Shown here piece after piece: positions 1 through 9,432 of a stretch of DNA of 64,000 nt; position 1 is the stretch's first letter; every line of letters begins with the position of its first letter. The stretch comes from Sphingomonadaceae bacterium. GTDB taxonomy: Bacteria > Pseudomonadota > Alphaproteobacteria > Sphingomonadales > Sphingomonadaceae. Both the position numbers and the translations under genes were made by a program. The notes under the pieces were generated by a model, which made no database searches, was not told the DNA's origin, and saw only the letters and a list, made by a program, of their open reading frames with translations. The stretch covers positions 1 through 64,000 of the forward strand of contig JANWWL010000006.1 in assembly GCA_025056155.1 (NCBI GenBank), in the 5' to 3' direction.

Positions 1-2
1 GC

Positions 3-629
<627 letters not shown>

Positions 630-669
630 ACACCATTCCCGGGACGTCCCAAGCGAGGAGGAACCGCGC

Positions 670-2082
670 ATGCCGAACACGCCGGCCGACATCCTGAAGA
701 TGATCCAGGAGAAGGAGATCGAGTGGATCGACCTCCGCTTCACCGACCCGCGGGGGAAATGGCAGCATCTCGCGATCGCCAAGCGCGTGATCAACGAAAA
801 CAACCTGACGGAAGGCTTCATGTTCGACGGTTCGTCGATCGCCGGTTGGAAGGCGATCAACGAAAGCGACATGATCCTGAAGCCGGACCTGGATGCGGTC
901 TACGTCGATCCCTTCTCGGCTACGCCGATGCTGATCCTGTTCTGCGACATCGTCGAGCCGGCCACGGGCGAATTCTACGGCCGCGATCCGCGGGCCACGG
1001 CCAAGCGGGCCGAGGCGTACCTCAAGGCCTCGGGCATCGGCGACACGGCCTACGTGGGCCCCGAGGCGGAATTCTTCGTCTTCGACGACGTTCGCTTCAG
1101 CCAGGGCTATGCCGGCGGCTTCTACGCGATCGACGACGTGGAACTGCCCACCAACTCCGGCAAGGTTTATGACGAGGGAAACCTAGGCCACCGGCCGCGC
1201 GCCAAGGGCGGTTACTTCCCCGTCCCCCCGGTCGACTCGGCCATGGACTTGAGGGCCGAGATGGTCTCGACCATGCTCGAGATGGGTCTGCCGTGCGACA
1301 AGCACCACCACGAGGTGGCGGCCGCGCAGCACGAGCTGGGGCTCGAATTCGGCACGCTGGTGCAGACGGCCGACCGCCTGCAGATCTACAAGTACGTGGT
1401 GCAGATGGTGGCCCAGGCCTACGGCAAGACCGCCACCTTCATGCCCAAGCCCATCAAGGAGGACAACGGCTCGGGCATGCACACCCACATGTCGGTGTGG
1501 AAGGACGGCCAGCCGCTCTTCGCCGGCGAGGGCTATGCCGGGCTGTCGGACACCGCCCTCTACTTCATCGGCGGCATCATCAAGCATGCGCGGGCCATCA
1601 ACGCCTTCACCAACCCGACGACCAACAGCTACAAGCGCTTGGTCCCGGGCTTCGAGGCGCCCGTGCTGCTCGCCTACTCCAGCCGCAACCGGTCGGCCTC
1701 GTGCCGGATCCCATATGGCGCAAGTCCCAAGGCCAAGCGCGTGGAGGTGCGCTTTCCGGATCCCACCTCCAATCCCTACCTTGCCTTCTCGGCCCTGCTG
1801 ATGGCCGGGCTCGACGGCATCGAGAACCGCATCCATCCCGGCCAGCCCATGGACAAGAACCTCTACGACCTGCCGCCGCGCGAACTGAAGCGCGTGCCGA
1901 CGGTCTGCGGGTCGCTGCGGGAGGCCTTGGCCGCGCTCGACAAGGGCCGGGCGGTGTTCACCAAGGGCGGGGTGTTCACCGACGACCAGATCGACGCCTA
2001 CATCGAGCTCAAGATGGACGAGGTGCTGCGCTGGGAGACCACGCCCAGCCCCGTCGAGTTCGACATGTACTTCAGCGCCTGA
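670..2082 (+). CDS. glnA: Type I glutamine synthetase
   Basis: 470 aa; [20 protein letters not shown], adenylylation-site motif NLYDLPP; directly after glnB. Confidence 0.97.
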   Translation: MPNTPADILKMIQEKEIEWIDLRFTDPRGKWQHLAIAKRVINENNLTEGFMFDGSSIAGWKAINESDMILKPDLDAVYVDPFSATPMLILFCDIVEPATGEFYGRDPRATAKRAEAYLKASGIGDTAYVGPEAEFFVFDDVRFSQGYAGGFYAIDDVELPTNSGKVYDEGNLGHRPRAKGGYFPVPPVDSAMDLRAEMVSTMLEMGLPCDKHHHEVAAAQHELGLEFGTLVQTADRLQIYKYVVQMVAQAYGKTATFMPKPIKEDNGSGMHTHMSVWKDGQPLFAGEGYAGLSDTALYFIGGIIKHARAINAFTNPTTNSYKRLVPGFEAPVLLAYSSRNRSASCRIPYGASPKAKRVEVRFPDPTSNPYLAFSALLMAGLDGIENRIHPGQPMDKNLYDLPPRELKRVPTVCGSLREALAALDKGRAVFTKGGVFTDDQIDAYIELKMDEVLRWETTPSPVEFDMYFSA

Positions 2083-2099
2083 GCCCCCGGCCGGGGGCT
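2082..2099 (+). terminator. Perfect palindrome AGCCCCCGGCCGGGGGCT at the glnA stop
   Basis: 18-bp self-complementary sequence overlapping the stop codon; no U-tract. Confidence 0.4.
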
Positions 2100-2350
2100 G
2101 CCGCCCCCACGGCCCGGCATCGCGACCGCCTCAGGGCCCCGGTGCGGTCTTTGAGGCGACCGCGCGCCCGCTGTCCCGGGGGCGGGCGATCCTCGTCAGC
2201 CCTGATAAGGCGACACTGGAACGCGTCGGGCGCGCTTGCCCCACGGCACGGGCCTGCGTCGGCGCCCGCCGGGCCCAGGCCGGCCGTGCCCCATGGCGGG
2301 GCGGGCGGAGGCCAGTCCCGGGCGAGCTGGCCCCTTCGAGCCGGCCCCAT

Positions 2351-3169
2351 TCAGCGGCAGGGCCTGGTCCATTCCGGGGCCGGCCGCCGCGCGGCCTGGT
2401 GGTCAAGGGCCACGTTCCCGCAGGCCTGCACCATGGGGCCCATGAAGATGCTGGCGAGCTTCCTTGGATCGCCGTCGCCCACCCGGTTGTTCCGCACGAC
2501 CGCCTTCTCGCGGGCCACGCTGATGGCTCGGAAGGTGTCGGTGTCGATCACGTTGTCCTCGATGCGCACCTCAAGGCCTTCCGGCCGAGGGCCCAGGCCG
2601 CCGATGCCCTGCATCCCCCCCCTCAGGCGCAGGCGGTTCCCCACCACGGTGATGCGGTCGGTCGCCTCGCCCCACCACTGGATGGCATCGCCATGGCGCC
2701 GGTCCGGTGTCTTGGTGAGCTCGAACACCGAGTCTCGCACCTCCACTTCTCGCCCGGCCCCGATCGTGATTCCGTCCAGCATGGTCCCCGTGAAGCGCAC
2801 GCGCTCGATGCGCACGCGCATGGATCCCCCGCCCACGGCGATGCCCGTGCGCGCCTCGCGGATCTCGAGCGCGCGGAAGGTGACGTCGCGCACCCCCTTG
2901 AGCTCCACGGCATAAGTGGCAGGGCCCTTGCCGGCCCAACCCTCCCGAGCCTCGATCAGGCCCGGGCCCTCCACCACCAGCTGCCCCGCACCCCTTAGAA
3001 GATGGAGCCCGCGGATGGTGGCACCGTTAAGGCGCAGGGTAGCCGGGCGCTCCCGGGAGGGCGGACCCACCACCCGCACCTGGGTGCACGTCTGCCCAGG
3101 GGCCAGGGTCAGCACCTCGCCCGCCTTCGCCGCATGGAGGGCCGCCGCCAGCGTGGCGCAGGTGAGCAT
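2351..3169 (-). CDS. Right-handed parallel beta-helix repeat (NosD-like) protein
   Basis: Repeating VRIERVRF / VEVRDSVFEL / ITVVGNRLRL / VRIEDNVIDT rungs; start uncertain (ORF extends to 3238). Confidence 0.7.
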   Translation of the reverse strand: MLTCATLAAALHAAKAGEVLTLAPGQTCTQVRVVGPPSRERPATLRLNGATIRGLHLLRGAGQLVVEGPGLIEAREGWAGKGPATYAVELKGVRDVTFRALEIREARTGIAVGGGSMRVRIERVRFTGTMLDGITIGAGREVEVRDSVFELTKTPDRRHGDAIQWWGEATDRITVVGNRLRLRGGMQGIGGLGPRPEGLEVRIEDNVIDTDTFRAISVAREKAVVRNNRVGDGDPRKLASIFMGPMVQACGNVALDHQAARRPAPEWTRPCR

Positions 3170-3699
3170 TTCCGGGTCTCCCGCGGCCCCCCGGCACGAC
3201 CGCGGGGCATGACCAAGCAACGTCAAGCCCGGCGCCATCTGGCCCGGTCATGACCCGATGACCCGTTGCCTTGAACCACCGGGCCGCGCAAGACATGGGG
3301 GCCAGAGCAAGAACCGGGCCAAGCGCAAGGCGCCCGAGGCGACGGCAGGACGGACCGGGACGGAAGGGTCGGACCCATGGGACGGAGGGACCGGCGGTCA
3401 AGCCGGGCGGCGACAGGTGGGGCAGCCGGCCAAGGCGCCGCGGCGGGCGACGCGACGATGCGCCCGGCGCCCAGCCGGACGGCGGCGGTGGGCAGGACGA
3501 TCGCGAGCGCTGGTGCGGTGGGCCCCGTCTCGACGATGGGCCGACGATGGGTGCCGGGTGTGGCGGCGGGCGCAGTACGGACGTCCCGCCACTCGAGCGG
3601 CGTGGCCGCCCTGACGTCGGGTCGGCAGACGGCGGGCCGTTCGGCCCGCAACCCGGCCGGGGTGGCGGGGCTTGGGTCCGCGTTGGGAACGAGGCGCCC

Positions 3700-4473
3700 A
3701 TGAACGTCGCGCCCCGCGCCCTGCCCGCCCGCGACGGCCCCGAGGCGCATCTGCCGGGCCTTGCCGTCGTGTCGATCGGCAAGTCCTACGACGGGCGCGT
3801 CGTCCTGCGCGACGTCTCGCTTTCCGTCCACCGGGGCGAGGTGGTGGGCCTCCTCGGCCCCAACGGCGCCGGCAAGACGACCTGTTTCTACGCCATCATG
3901 GGGCTGGCCGCGCCCGACCACGGCCGCATTTTGCTCGATGGCATCGACATCACCCGTCTGCCCATGTACCGTCGCGCGGCCTTAGGGCTGGGCTACCTGC
4001 CGCAGGAAGCCTCGATCTTTCGGGGTCTCACGGTCGCCCAGAACATCCTGGCCGTCCTCGAGTTGGTCGAGCCCGACCCGGCCGCCCGGCGGGAACGGCT
4101 CGAGGCGCTGCTCGCCGAATTCCACATCACGCGGCTGCGCGACGCCCCGGCCACGGCCTTGTCGGGGGGCGAGCGGCGCCGGTGCGAGATCGCGCGCGCC
4201 CTGGCGGCCGATCCCAGCATCATCCTGCTCGACGAACCGTTCGCGGGCATCGACCCCATCTCGATCGCCGACATCCGCAACTTGGTGGCCCACTTGCGCG
4301 ACCGTGACATCGGCGTGCTGATCACCGACCACAACGTCCGCGAGACCCTCGACATCGTGGACCGCGCCTGCATCATCTACGATGGCCGCGTCCTGTTCGA
4401 AGGCACGCCGGCGGCCCTGGTCTCCGACGAGACGGTGCGCCGGGTCTACCTCGGGCAGGACTTCGCGCTCTAG
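3700..4473 (+). CDS. lptB: LPS export ABC transporter ATP-binding protein
   Basis: [44 protein letters not shown]; immediately upstream of rpoN. Confidence 0.93.
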   Translation: MNVAPRALPARDGPEAHLPGLAVVSIGKSYDGRVVLRDVSLSVHRGEVVGLLGPNGAGKTTCFYAIMGLAAPDHGRILLDGIDITRLPMYRRAALGLGYLPQEASIFRGLTVAQNILAVLELVEPDPAARRERLEALLAEFHITRLRDAPATALSGGERRRCEIARALAADPSIILLDEPFAGIDPISIADIRNLVAHLRDRDIGVLITDHNVRETLDIVDRACIIYDGRVLFEGTPAALVSDETVRRVYLGQDFAL

Positions 4474-4481
4474 GCCCCGCC

Positions 4482-5933
4482 GTGGCGATCGGCCCTCGCC
4501 TCGAACTGCGCACGAGCCAGACGCTCGTGCTGTCGCCCCAACTGCAGACCGCGATCCGCTTGCTCGCCTTGTCGAACGTCGAGTTGGCGGCCGAGCTGGC
4601 GTCCGAGATCGAGCGCAACCCCCTGATCGAAACGGTCGAGGCCGACGAGCCGACGGAAATGTCCCCCGATGCCAGGCCGTCGGAACCCGCTTCCGCGGCG
4701 GACGCCGAGATCATGGAGGCCAGGGGCGCCTCAGACTGGGAGGTCGACGACGAGCCTGCGACGTTCCGCGACGACCCCGCCGGGGATTGGGCCGGGGAGA
4801 CCGACGGGGAGGAGCGCTCGTGGATCGACCAGGTGGCCGCGTCCGAAGAGAGTCTGGCCGCCGCCCTGGTCCGCCAGGCCGAGGCCGCGCTGCAAGGTCC
4901 TGACCTCGGCATCGCGCTGGCCATCGTGGGCGCGATCGACGAGGCGGGGTATCTGACCGAACCCCTGGCCGAGATCGCAGCGCGGCTGGGGGTGGATGAG
5001 GCCGAGGTCGAGCGCGTGCTGCGCATCGTCCAGACGTTCGAGCCCACGGGCGTGGGGGCACGGACCTTGGCCGAATGCATCCGCATCCAGGCGCGCGAGC
5101 GCGACCGGCTGGATCCGGCCATGGAGGCGCTCATCGACCACCTTGATCTCGTGGCCCGCGGCGAGGTCGAGAAGCTCAAGCGCATCTGCGGCGTCGACGG
5201 CGAGGACCTGGCCGACATGCTGCGCGAGTTGCGCAGCTATGATCCCAAGCCGGGCCTTAAGGTGGGCGGCGGCACGGCCAACACGGTCGTGCCCGACATC
5301 CTGGTGCGGCGCACGGCCAAGGGGCTGGTTGTCGAGCTCAACGCCGCCACCCTGCCCCGCATCATCGTCAACCAGCAGTACCAGGCGCGGATTGCCCGCC
5401 CCGCGCGCCAACGTCACGACGCCGCCGAACGGCGCTTCCTGACCCAATGCCTCCACCAGGCGCAGTGGCTGGTGCGCGCGCTTGACCAGCGGGCCCAGAC
5501 GATCCTCAAGGTCGCCACCGAAATCGTGGCCCAGCAGGCCGGGTTCTTCGACCATGGGATCCTGCACTTGAAACCGCTCACCATGCGCGCGGTGGCCGAA
5601 GCAGTAGGAGTCCACGAATCGACGGTGAGCCGCGTGGTGGCCAACAAGTCCCTGGCCTGCGACCGCGGGACGTTCGACTTGCGCTTCTTCTTTTCCGCTC
5701 CCGTGCCGGCTGGCGACGGCGAGGAGGCCGCCATCGCCGCGGTCAAGGCCCGGCTCCGGGCGCTGATCGACAGCGAACCACCCGACCGGCCGCATTCGGA
5801 CGACAAGCTGGTCGAACTCTTGAAGGCCGAAGGTTTCACCTTGGCCCGGCGGACGGTTGCCAAGTATCGGGAAGCGATGAACATCCCCTCGAGCTACGAC
5901 CGGCGCCGGCGTCACCTCTTGGGCTCGGTCTGA
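4482..5933 (+). CDS. rpoN: RNA polymerase sigma-54 factor
   Basis: N-terminal QTLVLSPQLQTAIRLLALSN; RpoN box ARRTVAKYRE. Confidence 0.96.
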   Translation: MAIGPRLELRTSQTLVLSPQLQTAIRLLALSNVELAAELASEIERNPLIETVEADEPTEMSPDARPSEPASAADAEIMEARGASDWEVDDEPATFRDDPAGDWAGETDGEERSWIDQVAASEESLAAALVRQAEAALQGPDLGIALAIVGAIDEAGYLTEPLAEIAARLGVDEAEVERVLRIVQTFEPTGVGARTLAECIRIQARERDRLDPAMEALIDHLDLVARGEVEKLKRICGVDGEDLADMLRELRSYDPKPGLKVGGGTANTVVPDILVRRTAKGLVVELNAATLPRIIVNQQYQARIARPARQRHDAAERRFLTQCLHQAQWLVRALDQRAQTILKVATEIVAQQAGFFDHGILHLKPLTMRAVAEAVGVHESTVSRVVANKSLACDRGTFDLRFFFSAPVPAGDGEEAAIAAVKARLRALIDSEPPDRPHSDDKLVELLKAEGFTLARRTVAKYREAMNIPSSYDRRRRHLLGSV

Positions 5934-5953
5934 ACTCTCTCGGTCTGAACTCT
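5924..5953. repeat. Perfect tandem duplication (2 x 15 bp, CTCGGTCTGAACTCT) across the rpoN stop
   Basis: Units 5924-5938 and 5939-5953 are identical. Confidence 0.95.
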
Positions 5954-6599
5954 AAAGCGGGATCCCCACGAGCGCCGACAGCTCGCCCAGGGCCTGATCT
6001 TCGCTCGCGACCTTGATGGCCCTCATGCCGAGGGCCGCGGCCGGCTTGCAGTTGATGCCCAGGTCGTCGAGGTAGATGCACGCGGCCGCCGGCAGCCCGA
6101 GCGCGTCCAGCATCATCCGATAGATGCGCGGATCGGGCTTGCGCACGCCCACCTTCGAACTTTCCAGCACGACGTCGAAGCGGGCCAGCACGGCCGCCAC
6201 GTCTTGGGCCCGTTCCGGCTGTCCGGCCATGGCGGGCCCATGGCCCACGCGCGCGTTGTTGGTGATGCAGCCCAGGCGAAAGCCCGCGCGGCGCAAGGCG
6301 TCGAGCGCTGCCACCATGCGCGGGCGGATCGCGCCCGAGAGCAGGGGCAGCACGTCAGCCCCGCGGACCTCGTGCCCCAGCCGGCGGCTTTCCTCGGCAA
6401 ACAGCCGGTCGAAGGTGGCGGCATCAATCTCGCTGCGCTCGAGCTGGGCCCAGGCGTTGGTGTCGGGGTCGGTGGCGTTGACGCGCCGCAGGAATCCGGG
6501 TGGCAGACCTCGTTCGGCCTCGAAGGCCGCGAAGGCGTCGAACGGCGAGGAGGTGATGACTCCGCCGAAATCCCAGATGACCGCGCGGAAACCGTCCAT
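5952..6599 (-). CDS. HAD family hydrolase
   Basis: MDGFRAVIWDFGGVITSS; ITNNARV; KVGVRKPDPRIY; YLDDLGIN. Confidence 0.88.
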   Translation of the reverse strand: MDGFRAVIWDFGGVITSSPFDAFAAFEAERGLPPGFLRRVNATDPDTNAWAQLERSEIDAATFDRLFAEESRRLGHEVRGADVLPLLSGAIRPRMVAALDALRRAGFRLGCITNNARVGHGPAMAGQPERAQDVAAVLARFDVVLESSKVGVRKPDPRIYRMMLDALGLPAAACIYLDDLGINCKPAAALGMRAIKVASEDQALGELSALVGIPL

Positions 6600-6633
6600 G
6601 CCGAGCTCCCGGGAACCTGGGCAGGCCATGGCG

Positions 6634-6677
6634 GCCCCCTGCCGCCGGGGCAAGGCCGGCCTTGCCGGCCAGGGGGC
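6634..6677. repeat. Nested inverted repeat GCCCCCTG...GGCAAGGCCGGCCTTGCC...CAGGGGGC
   Basis: 18-bp perfect palindrome (6649-6666) between 8-bp complementary outer arms, in a divergent intergenic region. Confidence 0.7.
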
Positions 6678-6698
6678 GCGCTGGCAGGGCCGGCCCCC

Positions 6699-7949
6699 AT
6701 GCGCCTGGGCCTCACCGCCTGGATCCTCGTGGCCCTTGTGGCGGGCCTGGCCGCTGGGGCCTTCGTGAACCTGACCCAGCCGCCGGCCGATGCCGCCCGG
6801 TTCGCCGACGCCCTCAGCTTGATCACCGACATCTTCCTGCGCCTCATCAAAATGATCATCGCCCCCTTGGTGCTCGGCGCGCTCGTGGCGGGCATCGGAC
6901 GCATGGGGGGCGACGTGGCGGCCCTGTCGCGCATCGGCGGGCGCGCCGTGGCCTGGTTCATCGCCACCTCGGTGGGTGCGCTTGCCATCGGCTGGGCGAC
7001 GGTGACCGGCTTCCGGCCCGGGGACGGCCTGGGTCTGCCGCTGCCCCCGACTTCGGCCGACGCGGGCATCTCGACCGAAGCCCTCACCTTCCGCCGGTTC
7101 ATGACCGAGCTCGTGCCCACTTCGGTCGTCGACGCGCTCGCCCGCAACCAGATCCTGCAGGTGGTGGTGTTCTCGGTGTTTGCAGGCGTCGCCCTCGCCC
7201 GCCTGGGGGACAAGGGCCGCGTGCTGCGGGAGGGTGCCGAAGCCCTGATGGACCTGATGCTGGTGGTGACCGGCTTCGTGATGAAGACGGCCCCGCTCGC
7301 CGTGTTCGCCGCCGTGGCCGCCACGATCGCCCAGCGAGGCCTGGGCGTCGTGGCCACCTACGGCAAGTTCATGGGCGGGTTCTACGTGGCCCTTCTGGGC
7401 CTGATCGCGCTCAACCTGCTGGCCCTGGCGGTCGTGATCGGAGCGCCCGCCGTGGGCCGACTGCTGCGCGAAATCCGCGATCCCTTCGTCCTGGCCTTCT
7501 CCACCGCCAGTTCCGAAGCCGCCTATCCCCGGATGCTCGCTGCCCTCGACCGTTTCGGAATCCCGGGGCGGATCTCGGCGTTCGTCCTGCCGCTCGGCTA
7601 CTCGTTCAACCTCGACGGCTCGATGATGTACTGCGTCTTCGCCTGCCTGTTCATCGCGCAGGCCTACGGCATCGAGCTTTCCCTCTTCGAGCAGCTGGCG
7701 ATGATGGCCATGCTGCTCGTCACGTCGAAGGGTATCGCGGGCGTGCCGCGGGCGAGCCTGGTGGTGATTGCGGCCACCCTGCCCGTCTTCGGCCTGCCGA
7801 CGGCGGGCCTGCTCCTCATTCTGGGGGTGGATCACTTCCTCGACATGGGCCGGTCGGCGACCAACGCGGTGGGCAACGCCGTGGCCTCGGCGGCCGTGGC
7901 GCATTGGGAGCTGGCGCGCGAGGCGACCCCGCGGGCCACGGCCGAATGA
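6699..7949 (+). CDS. Dicarboxylate/amino acid:cation symporter (DAACS family)
   Basis: LRLIKMIIAPLVLGALVAGI, AFSTASSEAAYPRML, SFNLDGSMMYC. Confidence 0.9.
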   Translation: MRLGLTAWILVALVAGLAAGAFVNLTQPPADAARFADALSLITDIFLRLIKMIIAPLVLGALVAGIGRMGGDVAALSRIGGRAVAWFIATSVGALAIGWATVTGFRPGDGLGLPLPPTSADAGISTEALTFRRFMTELVPTSVVDALARNQILQVVVFSVFAGVALARLGDKGRVLREGAEALMDLMLVVTGFVMKTAPLAVFAAVAATIAQRGLGVVATYGKFMGGFYVALLGLIALNLLALAVVIGAPAVGRLLREIRDPFVLAFSTASSEAAYPRMLAALDRFGIPGRISAFVLPLGYSFNLDGSMMYCVFACLFIAQAYGIELSLFEQLAMMAMLLVTSKGIAGVPRASLVVIAATLPVFGLPTAGLLLILGVDHFLDMGRSATNAVGNAVASAAVAHWELAREATPRATAE

Positions 7950-7963
7950 ACCGCGGCGAGGTT

Positions 7964-7988
7964 TTTTGCGGAGCACAACTCCGCAAAA
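7964..7988. promoter_or_regulatory. Perfect palindrome TTTTGCGGAG-CACAA-CTCCGCAAAA, candidate operator
   Basis: 10-bp perfect arms directly upstream of a TTGACG box before the P450 gene. Confidence 0.65.
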
Positions 7989-7990
7989 GC

Positions 7991-8019
7991 TTGACGCCCC
8001 CCCCTCGCTTGCCTAGCCT
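7991..8019 (+). promoter_or_regulatory. Candidate sigma-70 promoter TTGACG-N17-TAGCCT
   Basis: Good -35, 17-nt spacer, weak -10; 27 bp before the P450 ATG. Confidence 0.5.
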
Positions 8020-8045
8020 GGAGCCACCCAACCCGGAGAGCGCCC

Positions 8046-9296
8046 ATGGCCACGCTGGCCCAGCCCCTCGCCCCACAGCTGCCGCTTGAGATCCTCGACC
8101 TGTCGAAGGCCCAGGATTGGCTCGAATACCGCAACATCCTGGAACGCTTCCGCATCCTGCGTGCCGCAGGCCCCGTGCATTATTGCCCCGAATCCGGGGT
8201 CGGGCCGTATTGGTCGGTCGTCACTCATCACCACGTGATGGAAGTGGAGGGGCGGCCCGACGTGTTCTCCTCGCGTTGGGACGTGGGCGGCATCACCATC
8301 TTCGACCGCAAGCCGGAGGTGGACGAGCCGCCGCTTCCCATGTTCATCGCCATGGACCGGCCCGAGCACACCGAGAAGCGCCGGACCGTGGCCCCCGCCT
8401 TCACCCCCGCCGAGATGCTGCGCCACGAGCCCCTGGTGCGCCGGCGCACGGCCGAGCTCCTCGACTCCCTGCCGCTCGGCGAACCGTTCGACTGGGTGGA
8501 TCGGGTCTCGATCGAGCTCACCACGGGCATGCTCGCCATCCTGTTCGACTTTCCGTGGGAGGATCGCCGGCTGCTCACCTTCTGGTCGGACACGGCGACC
8601 GACGTCGAGGCCTTCGAGAACCCCGAGCGCGACAAGGAACGCTGGGCGGTCCTCTACGAGATGGCCGCCTACTTCATGAGATTGTGGAACGAGCGCAAGG
8701 ACGCCGAGCCGCGGCCCGACCTAATCTCGATGCTGGCCCATGCGCCCGCCACGCGCCACATGAGCCCGCAGGAATTCATGGGCAACCTGGTCCTGTTGAT
8801 CGTCGGCGGCAACGACACCACGCGCAACACCATGTCGGGTGCGGTGATGGCGCAGAACCTGTGGCCCGACGACTGGAACCGCATGATGGCCGACCCGGCC
8901 CTCATCGAGAACGGGGTGTCCGAGCTCATCCGCTGGCAGACGCCGCTCGCCCACATGCGGCGCACGGCCCTGGTGGATACGGAACTTGCCGGCCAGCGCA
9001 TCCGGGCGGGCGACAAGGTGGTGATGTGGTACCTCTCGGCCAATCGCGACGAGGCGGTGTTCCTGGAAGCCGACCGGTTCCTGCCTGAGCGGCCCAACGC
9101 CCGCCGGCACCTCTCCTTCGGCTTCGGCATCCACCGCTGCGTGGGCGCGCGCCTGGCCGAACTCCAGGTCCGGGTGCTGCTGGAAGAGATGCAGCGCCGA
9201 CGCCTGCGGGTCACCCTGGCCGATGAGCCGGTGCGGGTCTACTCCCCGTTCGTCCACGGCTTCCGCAAGATGCCGGTGGTGGTCGACCGCGCCTGA
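8046..9296 (+). CDS. Cytochrome P450, CYP153-like
   Basis: Heme-binding FGFGIHRCVGARLAE; I-helix VGGNDTTRN; FDWVDRVSIELTTGMLAILFDFPWEDRRLLTFWSD resembles recalled CYP153 alkane hydroxylases. Confidence 0.9.
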   Translation: MATLAQPLAPQLPLEILDLSKAQDWLEYRNILERFRILRAAGPVHYCPESGVGPYWSVVTHHHVMEVEGRPDVFSSRWDVGGITIFDRKPEVDEPPLPMFIAMDRPEHTEKRRTVAPAFTPAEMLRHEPLVRRRTAELLDSLPLGEPFDWVDRVSIELTTGMLAILFDFPWEDRRLLTFWSDTATDVEAFENPERDKERWAVLYEMAAYFMRLWNERKDAEPRPDLISMLAHAPATRHMSPQEFMGNLVLLIVGGNDTTRNTMSGAVMAQNLWPDDWNRMMADPALIENGVSELIRWQTPLAHMRRTALVDTELAGQRIRAGDKVVMWYLSANRDEAVFLEADRFLPERPNARRHLSFGFGIHRCVGARLAELQVRVLLEEMQRRRLRVTLADEPVRVYSPFVHGFRKMPVVVDRA

Positions 9297-9432
9297 CGAT
9301 CGGGGCCGCGCCCCGGCCTGCGGGAAGCCGGGGGGCGGCGCTGCGGGATCAGCCGGGCCCCGGCCTCTCGCCCCTCCCGACGTGCGCTGCTGGCCGGCGA
9401 GACCTGGCGATCGGCTTCGGGCGCCTGCTCGG

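Noticed and set aside
3271-3699. N-terminal extension of lptB (143 extra residues)
   Set aside because: Gly/Arg-rich, no resemblance to LptB N-termini; native start MNVAPRALP at 3700 is adequate.
5952-7976. 674-aa ORF with HAD hydrolase at its C-terminus as a single fusion protein
   Set aside because: The upstream two-thirds is His/Gln/Arg-rich antisense to the symporter gene; the HAD protein starts at 6599.
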